From Corallium rubrum (Eukaryota; Cnidaria; Anthozoa; Scleralcyonacea; Coralliidae): a stretch of DNA of 64,000 nt. The position numbers and the translations under genes were made by a program. Every line of letters starts with the position of its first letter. The first letter of the stretch is position 1. Below the pieces are notes generated by a model, which had not been told where the DNA came from, did not search any database, and saw nothing but the letters and a program-made list of their open reading frames with translations. Location of the stretch: positions 69,420,932 through 69,484,931 of the forward strand of contig OZ035997.1 in assembly GCA_964035015.1 (NCBI GenBank), in the 5' to 3' direction. This document shows, one piece after another, positions 33,781 through 42,497 of the stretch.

Positions 33781-34413
33781 TATTCAGAGTATGATTGTGC
33801 GTTTAATAAAATTTCAAATCATAAAATGGAAATCGAGGGGAAAAAATTGAGTGCTGTTACACATGTTATGGATTGTGAATGTTTTTTTATCAAAGGAAAA
33901 GTATATTATCGTGAAGTTAGCATATTTGATATGGAAAAAAATTAATATGAATCGTTTCAGTGTCATGCAGAGGATGTTGCGTCGTATCATCAATTGGATC
34001 AGCGAAGTAAAAGATGTGTAAAACGTCAATATGGTGTTCATGGATTGAGATTTTACAATTATCGAAAAAATGAGTTTTATTATAGTCAAGAAGAAATGGT
34101 AGAATATTTAAAGAGAAAATTTGCAGAAGAAAAAGAGAATATTTTAATCGGTTACAAAGGAGGGGATCTTGAATCCAGATTATGTAAAGGACTTGGTGTT
34201 GCTGCTGTAAATTTGGAACATTTTTCTGTAGAGAAATACGAATTTTTAATTGAACTTTATAAGCTTGATATAAAGAGATGTAAAGCACACAATAGATTTA
34301 ATTTACACTGTCATTGTTCGTTGTATGAAGTTTCTCTTTTCGCAGCAAGAATTTGCGAAATAATTTCTGATTTGAAGAAAAAAGAGAAAATTTTATCTAT
34401 TTATGGCAAGTGA
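33781..34413 (+). pseudogene. exonuclease-like (RNase H-fold) protein with one in-frame stop
   Basis: A frame of about 211 codons starts at ATG 33781 and is interrupted once by TAA at 33943. The first part has VMDCECFFIKGKVYYREVSI; after the stop comes VKRQYGVHGLRFYNY, then ENILIGYKGGDLESRLCKGL and a His/Cys-rich end. The layout (Asp-x-Glu near the N-terminus followed by a KEL-like strand, then a KG motif, and a late His-rich segment) recalls dispersed roughly 200-aa proteins related to DEDDh exonucleases in invertebrate genomes and virus-like elements. That link is from memory and moderate at best. The stop could be real decay, a sequencing error or an undetected splice. The gene overlaps the next by 11 bp. 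Confidence 0.5.
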
Positions 34414-35023
34414 AAAAATTCTTTTAAAAAATGAAAGAATTTGGTTTCATTCGCATAAAAAAACGAGCTTTATCCCAAACAAAGATGTAAATGGTACTTA
34501 TGGTTTTCGAGAGCAATATTGGACAAAGGGTGTAATAGTTGATGGAACTACTCGTCAAATATCACGTGGATCAGATAAATCGTTTGCCGATTTATCTTTA
34601 ACAAAAGTAACTGATTTAACTGAATGGAAGAAAAGAAAAATTATTCATGAAATAAAAATAAAAATCGATAAGAATTGTGATCCCGTATACGAGGACGCTA
34701 TTTCTTTTTCTATAATACAGGTAAAGAAACCAATATTTGATCTACAACTTACAGGAAATTTTGCTGGTTCATTTGTTTCTGATACTAAGAATTGGAGTAG
34801 TAATCAATTAATAAATTCACCAAAGAACAATATGTTTTTAAACTCAATTGATTTCAAGGACTTAAATTATGATTTACCAGACGATGAAGATTTAGTATTG
34901 GTTCAACAAATTAAATTTACTGATGATAATTTTAAAATGGCTGGGAGTAAAAAATATGCTGAAGCTACAAAACCTTATATAAATTATGAAATTACAATTA
35001 TTTATTCTAACGGATATATGTAA
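34403..35023 (+). CDS. 206-aa protein of the inverted-repeat element, unknown
   Basis: Intact frame. Its ATG lies within the last codons of the exonuclease-like gene (atggcaagtga holds both start and stop), an arrangement typical of compact viral or bacterial-type gene clusters and unusual for animal genes. The protein looks beta-rich with alternating hydrophobics (IIHEIKIKIDKNCDPVYEDA, ISFSIIQVKKPIFDLQLTGN), and the C-terminal end is YINYEITIIYSNGYM. No transmembrane segment or signal peptide. A structural (virion-like) role is conceivable from the context but not shown. No family recognised. Confidence 0.6.
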   Translation: MASEKILLKNERIWFHSHKKTSFIPNKDVNGTYGFREQYWTKGVIVDGTTRQISRGSDKSFADLSLTKVTDLTEWKKRKIIHEIKIKIDKNCDPVYEDAISFSIIQVKKPIFDLQLTGNFAGSFVSDTKNWSSNQLINSPKNNMFLNSIDFKDLNYDLPDDEDLVLVQQIKFTDDNFKMAGSKKYAEATKPYINYEITIIYSNGYM

Positions 35024-35154
35024 TTAATAATTTTATTGTAGTTTTTTCTTAAAAAAAATATATGTTTATATGAATTTATTAAAAAAAGGAAAAACCCCCA
35101 ACAACTTGTGAATTCAAACAAAATTTTTATTTTTTTAATATACAAAATATCTAT

Positions 35155-35381
35155 CTACATCCCATCCAAATCGTCCACAGTCCATTGCATAGTAGCCAAT
35201 CCTCCTTTTTGTATTTTATTCCTTATTTTTCTAACACCTGTTTTTCCTAATTTTACAGCATATTTTTTAGCATTTTGAAATTCTTTTAATATTTTCTTAG
35301 TAACATTTTTTGATAAAACTCCTCCTCTTTGTCTTTTTTTCCTTTAAAAGTTCCACCTCTTTGTCGTCTTTTATTCCCCAT
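35155..35381 (-). pseudogene. small basic protein, one-base frameshift in an A run
   Basis: It starts at ATG 35381 with GNKRRQRGGTFKGKK. The frame breaks within a run of seven A (rc of 35334-35340); reading one base over, it continues with a related KRQRGG block and NVTKKILKEFQNAKKYAVKL, ending QWTVDDLDGM at 35155. With one more A the product would be 75 aa, strongly basic, with a repeated KRxQRGG motif. Such proteins condense DNA in some virus particles, but that is inference. A homopolymer error in the assembly is a real alternative to decay. Confidence 0.5.
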
Positions 35382-35417
35382 TTTAAATTTTTTTTTTAAA
35401 AGAATGAAGACTGCTTT

Positions 35418-35988
35418 TTAAACTCTTTTGAAGTATCCTCTTGGCCAGTAATTAGGTCCGTAATCAGCAAAAATTTCTTGATTGGGTTTTATACGTTTTG
35501 TAGTTTGTAATTTAAAACGATTATTGTTTTTTATTGTTCCTCTAAAACAAGAATTATTTTTTAATCGCGTCCCTCTTGCATCATTTGCAAAGCGGGCAGG
35601 GACAACGGTTGATATATTAGCATTGATGCAGTGCCACGGACCATCACACAAACTGTATTGCGCGATTGTAGTTGGACCATACCGACGATCTATCCTTAAT
35701 TGTGTTGTTTTTCTTCCTGTATACACAGCGATATCTTTAAATCGCTTAAAGGTTTTTTTGCAACTGAATAATCCTTTCCCACCATTTGGAACATTTGATT
35801 TCTTAATACGTAAGTTGCCTTCTTTGGCTAAATGTATCCAACATTTATTTTAGAGTATTACTTTTACATTGAAGAACGTTACGGATAGTTTGTGATTTTG
35901 TTGCCATTTTTCTCCCTCCATAAGTAGTAAGTAAACTTTTCGAAGATGTTTTTCTTCCTGTTTTTCTCGGAATTTTTATTTTAGCCAT
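35418..35988 (-). pseudogene. SET-domain protein with basic N-terminal tail, frameshifted
   Basis: A first frame from ATG 35988 to TAA 35845 gives a 47-aa basic tail starting AKIKIPRKTGRKTSSKS. In another frame, from about 35857 to 35418, lies a SET domain: NGGKGLFSCKKTFKRFKDIA, VYTGRK, VPARFANDARGTRLKNNSC and IKPNQEIFADYGPNYW. These are the cofactor-binding GxGLF, the RFxN motif (here RFANDARG, not RFxNHSC) and the final ExxxDYGxxYW. SET domains methylate lysines with S-adenosylmethionine. The domain frame has no ATG of its own, so I read the two frames as one gene with a frameshift near 35850. The tail has ARK-S/T-like words as in histone H3. Confidence 0.68.
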
Positions 35989-36055
35989 TTTTTTTTATTA
36001 TTTAATATATTGTTTTTATTCCAATGTATTGTTTTAATTTTTCGGGTTAGACAGT

Positions 36056-36310
36056 TTATTTTACATTGAATGTCTGAGAAAATTTCATAAACTTTGTTTG
36101 CATTATTTTGAATCTTTCAGAAAATTCAAAACTCGAAATAAATAAAATATTTTCTCCATCTTCTTTAAATTCTTGTAGACAATCATACAGAATAAAAGGG
36201 GAGAATAAAATCAAATCATCATTGTCTTCAATTTCATACCCAATGTAAGCGTCTGAATTTTCTTTTTTTTTTAAATAGACTCCTATGTGAATTGTTACTT
36301 GTTTCCCCAT
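36056..36310 (-). CDS. 84-aa ORF next to the right terminal repeat, unknown
   Basis: Intact frame starting MGKQVTIHIGVYLKKKENSD and ending KFMKFSQTFNVK, with an acidic middle (IEDNDDLILF). Intronless and in the same orientation as the SET and basic-protein genes downstream of it. Not recognised. It lies about 310 bp inside the right terminal repeat. Confidence 0.5.
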   Translation of the reverse strand: MGKQVTIHIGVYLKKKENSDAYIGYEIEDNDDLILFSPFILYDCLQEFKEDGENILFISSFEFSERFKIMQTKFMKFSQTFNVK

Positions 36311-36621
36311 TGTAAACTAAATGACTTAATTTTTTTTTTACTATGTTTTTATGTTGTTGTTTTTTTTAAAAAAATACAAAAATAAATAAATATTTTTTTC
36401 TTTTTTTTTTAGTTTCTTTTTATTATTTCTTAAAATAAAAAAATCGGAAATTTTTGTGGAAAAGATAAACCTTTTTTTACAATACGTCTTTCTTGTATTA
36501 ATATTCGAAATTCCGATAACATCACTATTGACCGTGTTGACCGGTTTGGAAGAAGGAGAAAAAGAAGAAAAAGGAGAAAAAAAAGAAAAGATTTTTTAAT
36601 TGTTTTTTTAGAAAAAAAATT
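36311..36621. other. AT-rich spacer before the right terminal repeat
   Basis: Poly-T and poly-A runs, and an A/G-rich tract gaaggagaaaaagaagaaaaagg at 36550. No gene. Confidence 0.4.
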
Positions 36622-37301
36622 AAAAGCTCCGACAACCCGCTTTTTTTCACAAGAAAAACCACAATGTAAAACACCATATATGGTCATAGACCGGAAGGGG
36701 CGTGATCCCAATATACACAAGCATATACGTCACGACACAACACAGCACTAATCCATTCATTCGACAACATGGTGGAGTGCAGAGCGGAGCTCCGGCAGTT
36801 CGCTCCGGGAAAAAAACATTTTTTTTCAGGTAAAAATATTCATCATGATTTTTTTTGATTTTTTTTTCCTTGAAAATTTTTAGGCAAATTATTTCAAGAA
36901 AAAAATATTTTTTTTCTCGTCCAAATTGTCTCTCGAAAATATGCATGGAATGTGACACACATTCACACCAAAAACAACTACAATCTGATGGTGGAACTTG
37001 AAATGGAAATCAGGATGACTATGCAAGTACATATTCACTTCTTCTCCACATCATTTTCCACCATTTTCCATTTTTTCAAAATTTTCGTCGCAACCCTCCT
37101 GAACTACTAAAAATTCCATTTATAATGAGCAGCCAACACCTACTTTTAGACACCACCCTGGAAATGGAATATATTCGAATGTTTTTCCGATTTTATGATT
37201 GGTTAGCCAATTAAATACTCAATTCTTATTGGTCTGGGACTCGGTCCCAGACCCACACACATTAAAAATATATATATATAATAACATTCACTACTGCTAT
37301 C
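36622..37301 (-). repeat. right long terminal inverted repeat
   Basis: Inverted copy of 22675-23335; see the word list given for that copy. It ends outward in accgagtcccagacc (as ggtctgggactcggt), tatatatata and cattcactactgct. Confidence 0.93.
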
Positions 37302-37340
37302 GAGTATATATATATATGTATATATATATATATAGATGTG
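37302..37340. repeat. (TA)n microsatellite at the right outer border
   Basis: tatatatatatatgtatata run between the terminal repeat and the resumed gypsy sequence. The word ggat borders the gypsy sequence on both sides (22535 and 37338) and may be a remnant of target duplication, but it is too short to be sure. Confidence 0.5.
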
Positions 37341-37941
37341 TGGGATGAAGTCGTCGAATCCAGCTCGGAAGAAGAGTATGTTTACTCATATAGGAAACAG
37401 AATATATACACGGTTTGGAAGCTCTATTCTCTTTCAACATGAAGCATGGTCATGTTGAATTGACAATGGAATTCCTTATATGGAAGTAAATTCTATGGAC
37501 ACGTGACGATGAAGCACCACAACATGTGACGATGAAGCAACACTCACTCATTAAACCTGAGCGTTGCTATTGGATGACTGATTCATTATACAGAAAATAC
37601 AATACCGTGAAATTGCACAAATTTCCATAAACTTGAACAAAAACATAGAACAATCACTTTGGACGAGTTTCCAAACCATGTATATGTTCTATTAACTATG
37701 GTTTACTAAACTTCTACCATAAATGCCGCCATGTCGTACAAGAAGTTACCCCAGTTCAATGTCAAGATTAATTAAATGACTGCGACTGTTATAGCAGACA
37801 CAGGCGCAAGAGTCAACCTGTTGGATGAAGTCCACTTCGTCAAAATGACAACCAAGCCGAAAATAAGAAAGACCAACGACAAGATATTCCAATACGGCCC
37901 AGACAAACCACTACCCGGGACCACATTAACAGTGTGGGGCT
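37341..37941 (+). pseudogene. Ty3/gypsy gag-pol linker and protease fragment
   Basis: It begins with DEVVESSSEEEYVYSYRK, a Ser/Glu linker typical of the gag end of this gypsy type. After a MITE fragment it continues with KLPQFNVKIN, a stop, and MTATVIADTGARVNLLDEVH from ATG 37777. The ADTGA at about 37795 is the retropepsin active site. The frame closes at about 37941 and no reverse transcriptase follows. With the gag fragment ending at 22545 in the same orientation, it is the other side of one element split by the inverted-repeat insertion. Confidence 0.75.
37487..37712 (+). mobile_element. MITE copy, 5' shortened
   Basis: Second copy of the MITE at 24040-24398, from ttctatggacacgtgacgat to ccaaaccatg and ttaactatgg; the left arm is missing. 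It lies within the gypsy linker. Confidence 0.6.
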
Positions 37942-38615
37942 AAGGGCAAAGGAATATGACGGGGTCCAATGTTCAAAATATTGTAGGAAGTAGAGATTGG
38001 ATAAATTGGCAGATAAACTAAGTATATAATTAGTTCTCAAAACCACATGTTAACTTATGTTAAATTTTACACACATGTTAAATTTTTATCAATGATACAA
38101 CTATTCACTTCTTGGTTTTAATTCTCACTCAGAACTCCCTTTCCCTCACAATATCCACAACCCCCTATTCTGCCCTACCGTTCGCCCCAGAAACCCCAGA
38201 CTTTTTACTAATACAATGTATCCCTACATGATCCTCAATTACCCCAAAAGAACGACTATCCCCAATACCCCACGTAACACGTAACACACGCGCGCTTCCC
38301 ATTACAAACTGGTAACGAATGACGCAAAGGTACTTATTAACCCCATTTTTACATACGTACGCCCTCATTGCGCACCCGAAGACTCGCAATAGAGGAGCGC
38401 GATTTTGGTATATACGGTTATTACAACCGAACATACATCGACAAGAAGTCACCTTATTTAACGATCCCAAGATGCTGCGATGCATTGGACTGAAAACTAC
38501 AAGCAACAAGTTTGGTAAGCACTCACTTTATACCTTCTTTATTTTATTACCGTGTTGATAGTGTTTATTATTTTGCTCTAACTATTTACTTAAATTACAT
38601 CGACTCCCAACCCCA

Positions 38616-38663
38616 AATCCCTGCTGATGAGACCACCGTAGAAGGTCGAAACGTGTCCAGGGT
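38616..38663 (+). ncRNA. hammerhead ribozyme of the Penelope type (minimal stem III)
   Basis: The core CTGATGA at 38624 and GAAA at 38648 enclose a 4-bp stem II (gacc/ggtc) with a 9-nt loop. Stem I is ccctg (38619-38623) with caggg (38658-38662). Stem III is only two base pairs (AC/GT) before the cleavage site after GTC at 38657. Hammerheads with very short stem III are known from the terminal repeats of Penelope-like elements, and this one lies upstream of a Penelope ORF in the same orientation. All invariant core bases are present, so self-cleavage is expected. Confidence 0.85.
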
Positions 38664-39147
38664 TGTGTCCTAAGATCCTGATTGCACTATACTATACGTT
38701 ACAAATCCTTAATTCTTTTTCTGATGTTTTTTTCATGATTCCTAAACAGTAATTTTACACTGCATGTCCAACAGTGTGTTCCGTGTCGCCTTTTATATGC
38801 AACATAGCCGGAGGCTAATTGCGCCCTTCATTCAAATTCTCCTCGTTTTACAACAATACGTGACTAAAACTCCAATGTGGTTCCCATTAACTACACATAA
38901 ACCTTTATAAAAATTGTGATAACCCCGTAGCAAAAGGAGAGAGCTAATCCAGGCTCGCCACATTGCATAGTTTTACTGTGACGAACAATTACATTCCTAA
39001 ACGGCACATGTAAAGCTTATAGTCAAAGAGGGAAAATCACTCTGTAGGTTGACTTTAGGCCTTTATTTTTCCGTATAGCCTATCCATCGCTCTTCCCCCA
39101 CATACCCTGACCTCTACACACTTAATTATATCCATAGTTGTGCCGTA

Positions 39148-40690
39148 CAAATCTAACAACGATGAACCTAAGCAATCCGGAGCATCTTCGCCTACTTTGA
39201 CCAACACCAATGGCGCTTCGGACACCAGCTACATTAGTAACGAGGAAGAATTGCTACTTTCCTAGCCTATAGACCTCATGGAATATGACATCATAGATGA
39301 GGCGGAGTTGCTGGCAATTTACCTAACTAACACACAAACTGACACTGACTATCAAAACAACGGAAAACAACGGAGAACAACTCACTACTGATGACAACCA
39401 GACTAACAACCCTACACAAACTACCGATGTTAACGAAATAAACCATACAACCAACAACAACAACCTTTATGATATGACAAACCTCAATGACAGTATTCTC
39501 AATGATTTCTCTACACCCAACAACCGAATTTCTCCTACAATCACACCCAGCAATACCAACAATTTTACCCCACAGCCAACTAACCTTATTAATCACTCCA
39601 CACCTTACGGCACTCTACCTAACCACCACTTGAACAATCTCACTTCCACTAACACGACAGCCCACAACTCACCCAATGCCACAACAGAAAAATCTAACAA
39701 CAACATGACCACTGACTCTGTCAATGACGGCGCCTCTACTAGCACAACTACTAACCAAAACAACACGACCAACATAGATATCAATGACCTACCCAAACAT
39801 TTACTACAACCCTTCAGAACACTCTACTCACTTAAACACAAACGAGACAAACAACAATCCAGTATTAACGACCTAATAGAACACCAAAGGACCAAGACTA
39901 CTCCCAGCGATCTGAAAATCGAACAAGAATGCCCAGCTGACCTAACAATGCAACTTAGAGAACGATGGGAAAAGACATTTACTAATGCCTCCAATGAACT
40001 ACTTGATATTACACTTGACCACCAACATTTCTTAATACAAGACATTCACACTAAAATACAACAACTAGAACAACGTATTCTAAACGATACCTACGACCAA
40101 CAACTTGCTTTTCATATGATCAACCGCACCAACGAAATAGGAGACCAATACACAAGTATCATCAACTCTAAGATCAAATCTACCAAACGACTTAAACGAT
40201 CACAACACAAACCTTACAAGACCAACTCTAACACCCAACACCCCACTCACAGTAAGACACACAGACACCGAGACAAATTTACACTGCACAACATACACCC
40301 ACTCCACTGACCAACTGTCCTGGACCTACACCCCAACCTCCACTGGCACTACACGCTAACATAATACACCATCCTCCCACACACGACAAACTCACACCTT
40401 TACTATCTATCCAGACCACTCCACCACAAGCTCCTTCCAACAAACAACCCTGGTTCACACCACCACCACCACCACCACCACCACCACCAGAACAAGACTA
40501 CTCCAACGCCACACAAATACCACTCACAGCAACATCACACAAGCCATAACCTCACTAGTAGAACAAGGAATTCAGGATTTCATCCACAGACACATACGCA
40601 ACCCACCCCGATCGCCACTCAATATACCACATTCTACCATTAATGTACTCTACTCAGTATCATGCATATAATATGAGTATAAAATAATGA
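39148..40690 (+). pseudogene. Penelope N-terminal coding region
   Basis: The frame at 39474-40310 is open for 278 codons, Asn/Thr rich, and ends in a Lys/His-rich part. HLLQPFRTLYSLKHKRDKQQ and the coiled-coil-like LIQDIHTKIQQLEQRILNDT are consistent with the region upstream of the Penelope reverse transcriptase. Before it, frames from about 39148 (NNDEPKQSGASSP) continue the same style with a stop at 39266. After 40310 the sequence stays CA-rich, with a (cac)n run at 40458-40488, up to the DIRS border at 40690. Frameshifts show it is not functional. Confidence 0.6.
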
Positions 40691-40744
40691 ATTCAACAAC
40701 AGTCTTGTGGGGTTATGGAAGTGTGGGACAACTGCTCCAGCAGA

Positions 40745-40990
40745 CAATACTATTGAATGTTGAGAGCTGGGCCCTGAATTCAGGGCAAACACTCTCATGC
40801 AATCATTGGAGCTGGGCCCTGAGTAGAATTTAGTCAGGGCATATACTCCTATTGGAGCTGGGCCCTGAGAAAATATGTTCAGGACAAATACTCTAATACA
40901 GTCACTGGAGCTGGGTCCTGAAAACTGGTCAGAACATATACTCCTATGCAGTCATGGAGCTGGGTCCTGATCTACTCAGGGCAAACACTC
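40745..40990. repeat. minisatellite of about 48 bp in the DIRS 3' region
   Basis: Five units starting gagctgggccctga or gagctgggtcctga, each with a later cagggca and acactcctatgcag-like word. The ggcccctga/tcagggc parts can pair, so each unit can form a small hairpin. Inverted counterparts lie at about 30030-30250 in the deleted DIRS copy. Confidence 0.8.
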
Positions 40991-41202
40991 CTATGCAGGA
41001 TTTGTAAATAGGCATCAGAGCGATTTTCAATGATAACAGTGGGCTCTGAGGCAAGTTTCTTATATTCTACATACGAATTAGAGGTCTATGGGTCAATTGT
41101 GACCTCAATCCTGGAGCAATTGCCGCCACAATCACACAAAGTGTGTGATCCCCATAGACTATATAAAGACGGCGATCATAATAGTAGTTACTAAATGATA
41201 TT

Positions 41203-42190
41203 CTAAGAAAGAGACTCATCGGTTATCAATTGTTTTGAAACAGCTGCTAGAACACTGACTGGAGTACGTATATACCTCAAGTAGCAGTCGGACGACCATC
41301 TGCTTAGAGTTTGGATGAGCCAGTGAGGTAGACTGCGAGAAGCTGCAGCTGTGGCAGCGCCAATTCTAAAGCTATGACCAGAGTAGTTATAGCTATTATA
41401 CCCGCCCTGGGACAAAAATAAGCGTAGCTCTTTGGTGAACTGGCTACGTGACAAAGGTGTACCATACGAGTACTGAAAGAGAGGACCCACTAAGCTCGTG
41501 GACTTGGAAAGGTAGTTTTTCATGGCCATAACTGGGCAGAAAACGGAGTCATTGGCGCCAATGGTTATTGTAACTGCCGAGCGGAACGGGTCTGTTTTAG
41601 AGACCTTGATTTTTACCGACATGTGTAGGCTTTTACTTGAAATGCCATTAGGATGGAAAGATATATCGGATTTCGTCAAATGTACAGAGGAGTCGAATTG
41701 ACGGGGACAGGTCATTTCACCAATCCGAAGGAAGCCAAAGAAAGCTAATGAAATTGCAGCCCAAAGCATACGTTCATCGAGTAGAGGCACGGTACGTGAA
41801 TGTAGTAAACGGTAAAATAACTTAAGATGGACCAAAGTTATAGGCAAGCGAACCCTGGTGGTTACGCCTTTAACTCGCTTGATACCTCTTAAGACATATT
41901 GGAGACGCGTAAATTTGTTGACAGGAAGATCAAAGCCATTAATCAAGTGCAGATGACGAACCGCAGCAAGGTATACTTTTATGGTGCCTGGATTTACAGT
42001 CTGTGCAAGAAAAACAGCGAAGTAGGTAAGGACAGTTTCGCTAGTAGGTAGGATAGGACCGGTTTTGTGCAAATGAAACTGATGGCAGAAGTTCAAAAAT
42101 TGTTTTTCTCCACTGTTGTACGTCCTTGAGGTACCTTGAGCTAAAGAGGCAACTTGATAGCGGCGTAAATCGACGTCTAAAGACGAGAAA
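41203..42190 (-). CDS. tyrosine recombinase of the DIRS-like element
   Basis: The frame is open from about 42190 (SSLDVDLRRYQVASLAQGTS) to the stop at 41203, roughly 325 codons. The N-terminal part with TYNSGEKQFLNFCHQFHLHK is the core-binding region. The catalytic domain has FFGFLRIGEMTC with the first arginine, then YSGHSFRIGAATAAASRSLP (the His-x-x-Arg box), HWLIQTLSRWSSDCYLRYIR (Trp and the nucleophilic Tyr). It would integrate the circular DNA intermediate. All catalytic residues appear intact. There is no ATG near the 5' end, so it is probably expressed by frameshift or read-through from the RT frame. Confidence 0.88.
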
Positions 42191-42497
42191 GGATTTCTGG
42201 CAGGATTTGAGGATGTTGATCTGCGTGAGGAGCTAAACGCCGAAAACGGGGTAGCTGAAAACGAGATATGGAATCAGCAATGTCATTACAGTGTCCCGGT
42301 ATGTGTATAGCTTTGAAATAGAAATTATGTGTAAGAGTTTGTAGGGTCAGGGCTCGGACTAAATCCATCATCCTTGGGCTTTTAGAGCGTTTGGCGTTTA
42401 TTATTGAAACTACCGTCTGGTTGTCGCAGTAAAAGAGAATTCGCTTTTGAGACCATGTATGGCCCCAAATGTATGTTGCGGCTACGATTGCAAACAA
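42177..42497 (-). CDS. RNase H C-terminal part of the DIRS-like element
   Basis: Continues the RNase H domain one frame over from the reverse transcriptase ORF: FAIVAATYIWGHTWSQKRIL, FYCDNQTVVSIINAKRSKSP and HIPGHCNDIADSISRFQ. CDNQT and the late DxxS box hold catalytic acidic residues of RNase H1-type enzymes. The frame change near 42500 may be a single-base mutation or assembly error, since the two pieces otherwise align end to end. Confidence 0.8.
   Translation of the reverse strand: MFAIVAATYIWGHTWSQKRILFYCDNQTVVSIINAKRSKSPRMMDLVRALTLQTLTHNFYFKAIHIPGHCNDIADSISRFQLPRFRRLAPHADQHPQILPEILSRL

Larger units (their letters stand above)
22675..37301. mobile_element. 14.6-kb element with long inverted repeats, unclassified
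   Basis: The first 650 bp are repeated inverted at the other end. The interior holds short intronless genes, several tightly packed: 23625, 27407, 27816(-), 32830(-), 33358, 33781, 34403, 35381(-), 35988(-) and 36310(-). Recognisable are a SET domain and an RNase H-fold exonuclease-like protein. Size, terminal repeats, AT richness, stop/start overlap and basic small protein recall Polinton/Maverick elements or an integrated DNA virus. However, no polymerase B, retroviral-like integrase, packaging ATPase or capsid motif is visible, so the family is open. It carries four later insertions and sits between gypsy gag and protease. Confidence 0.7.

Noticed and set aside
22675..37301. Calling the large element a Polinton/Maverick outright
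   Set aside because: No polymerase B, integrase, ATPase, protease or capsid motif was found, and no 6-bp target duplication; size and termini alone are not enough.
38165..38558. Opposing frames of 114 and 79 aa upstream of the Penelope ORF
   Set aside because: No motif; they overlap each other in the ribozyme-bearing non-coding part of the element.
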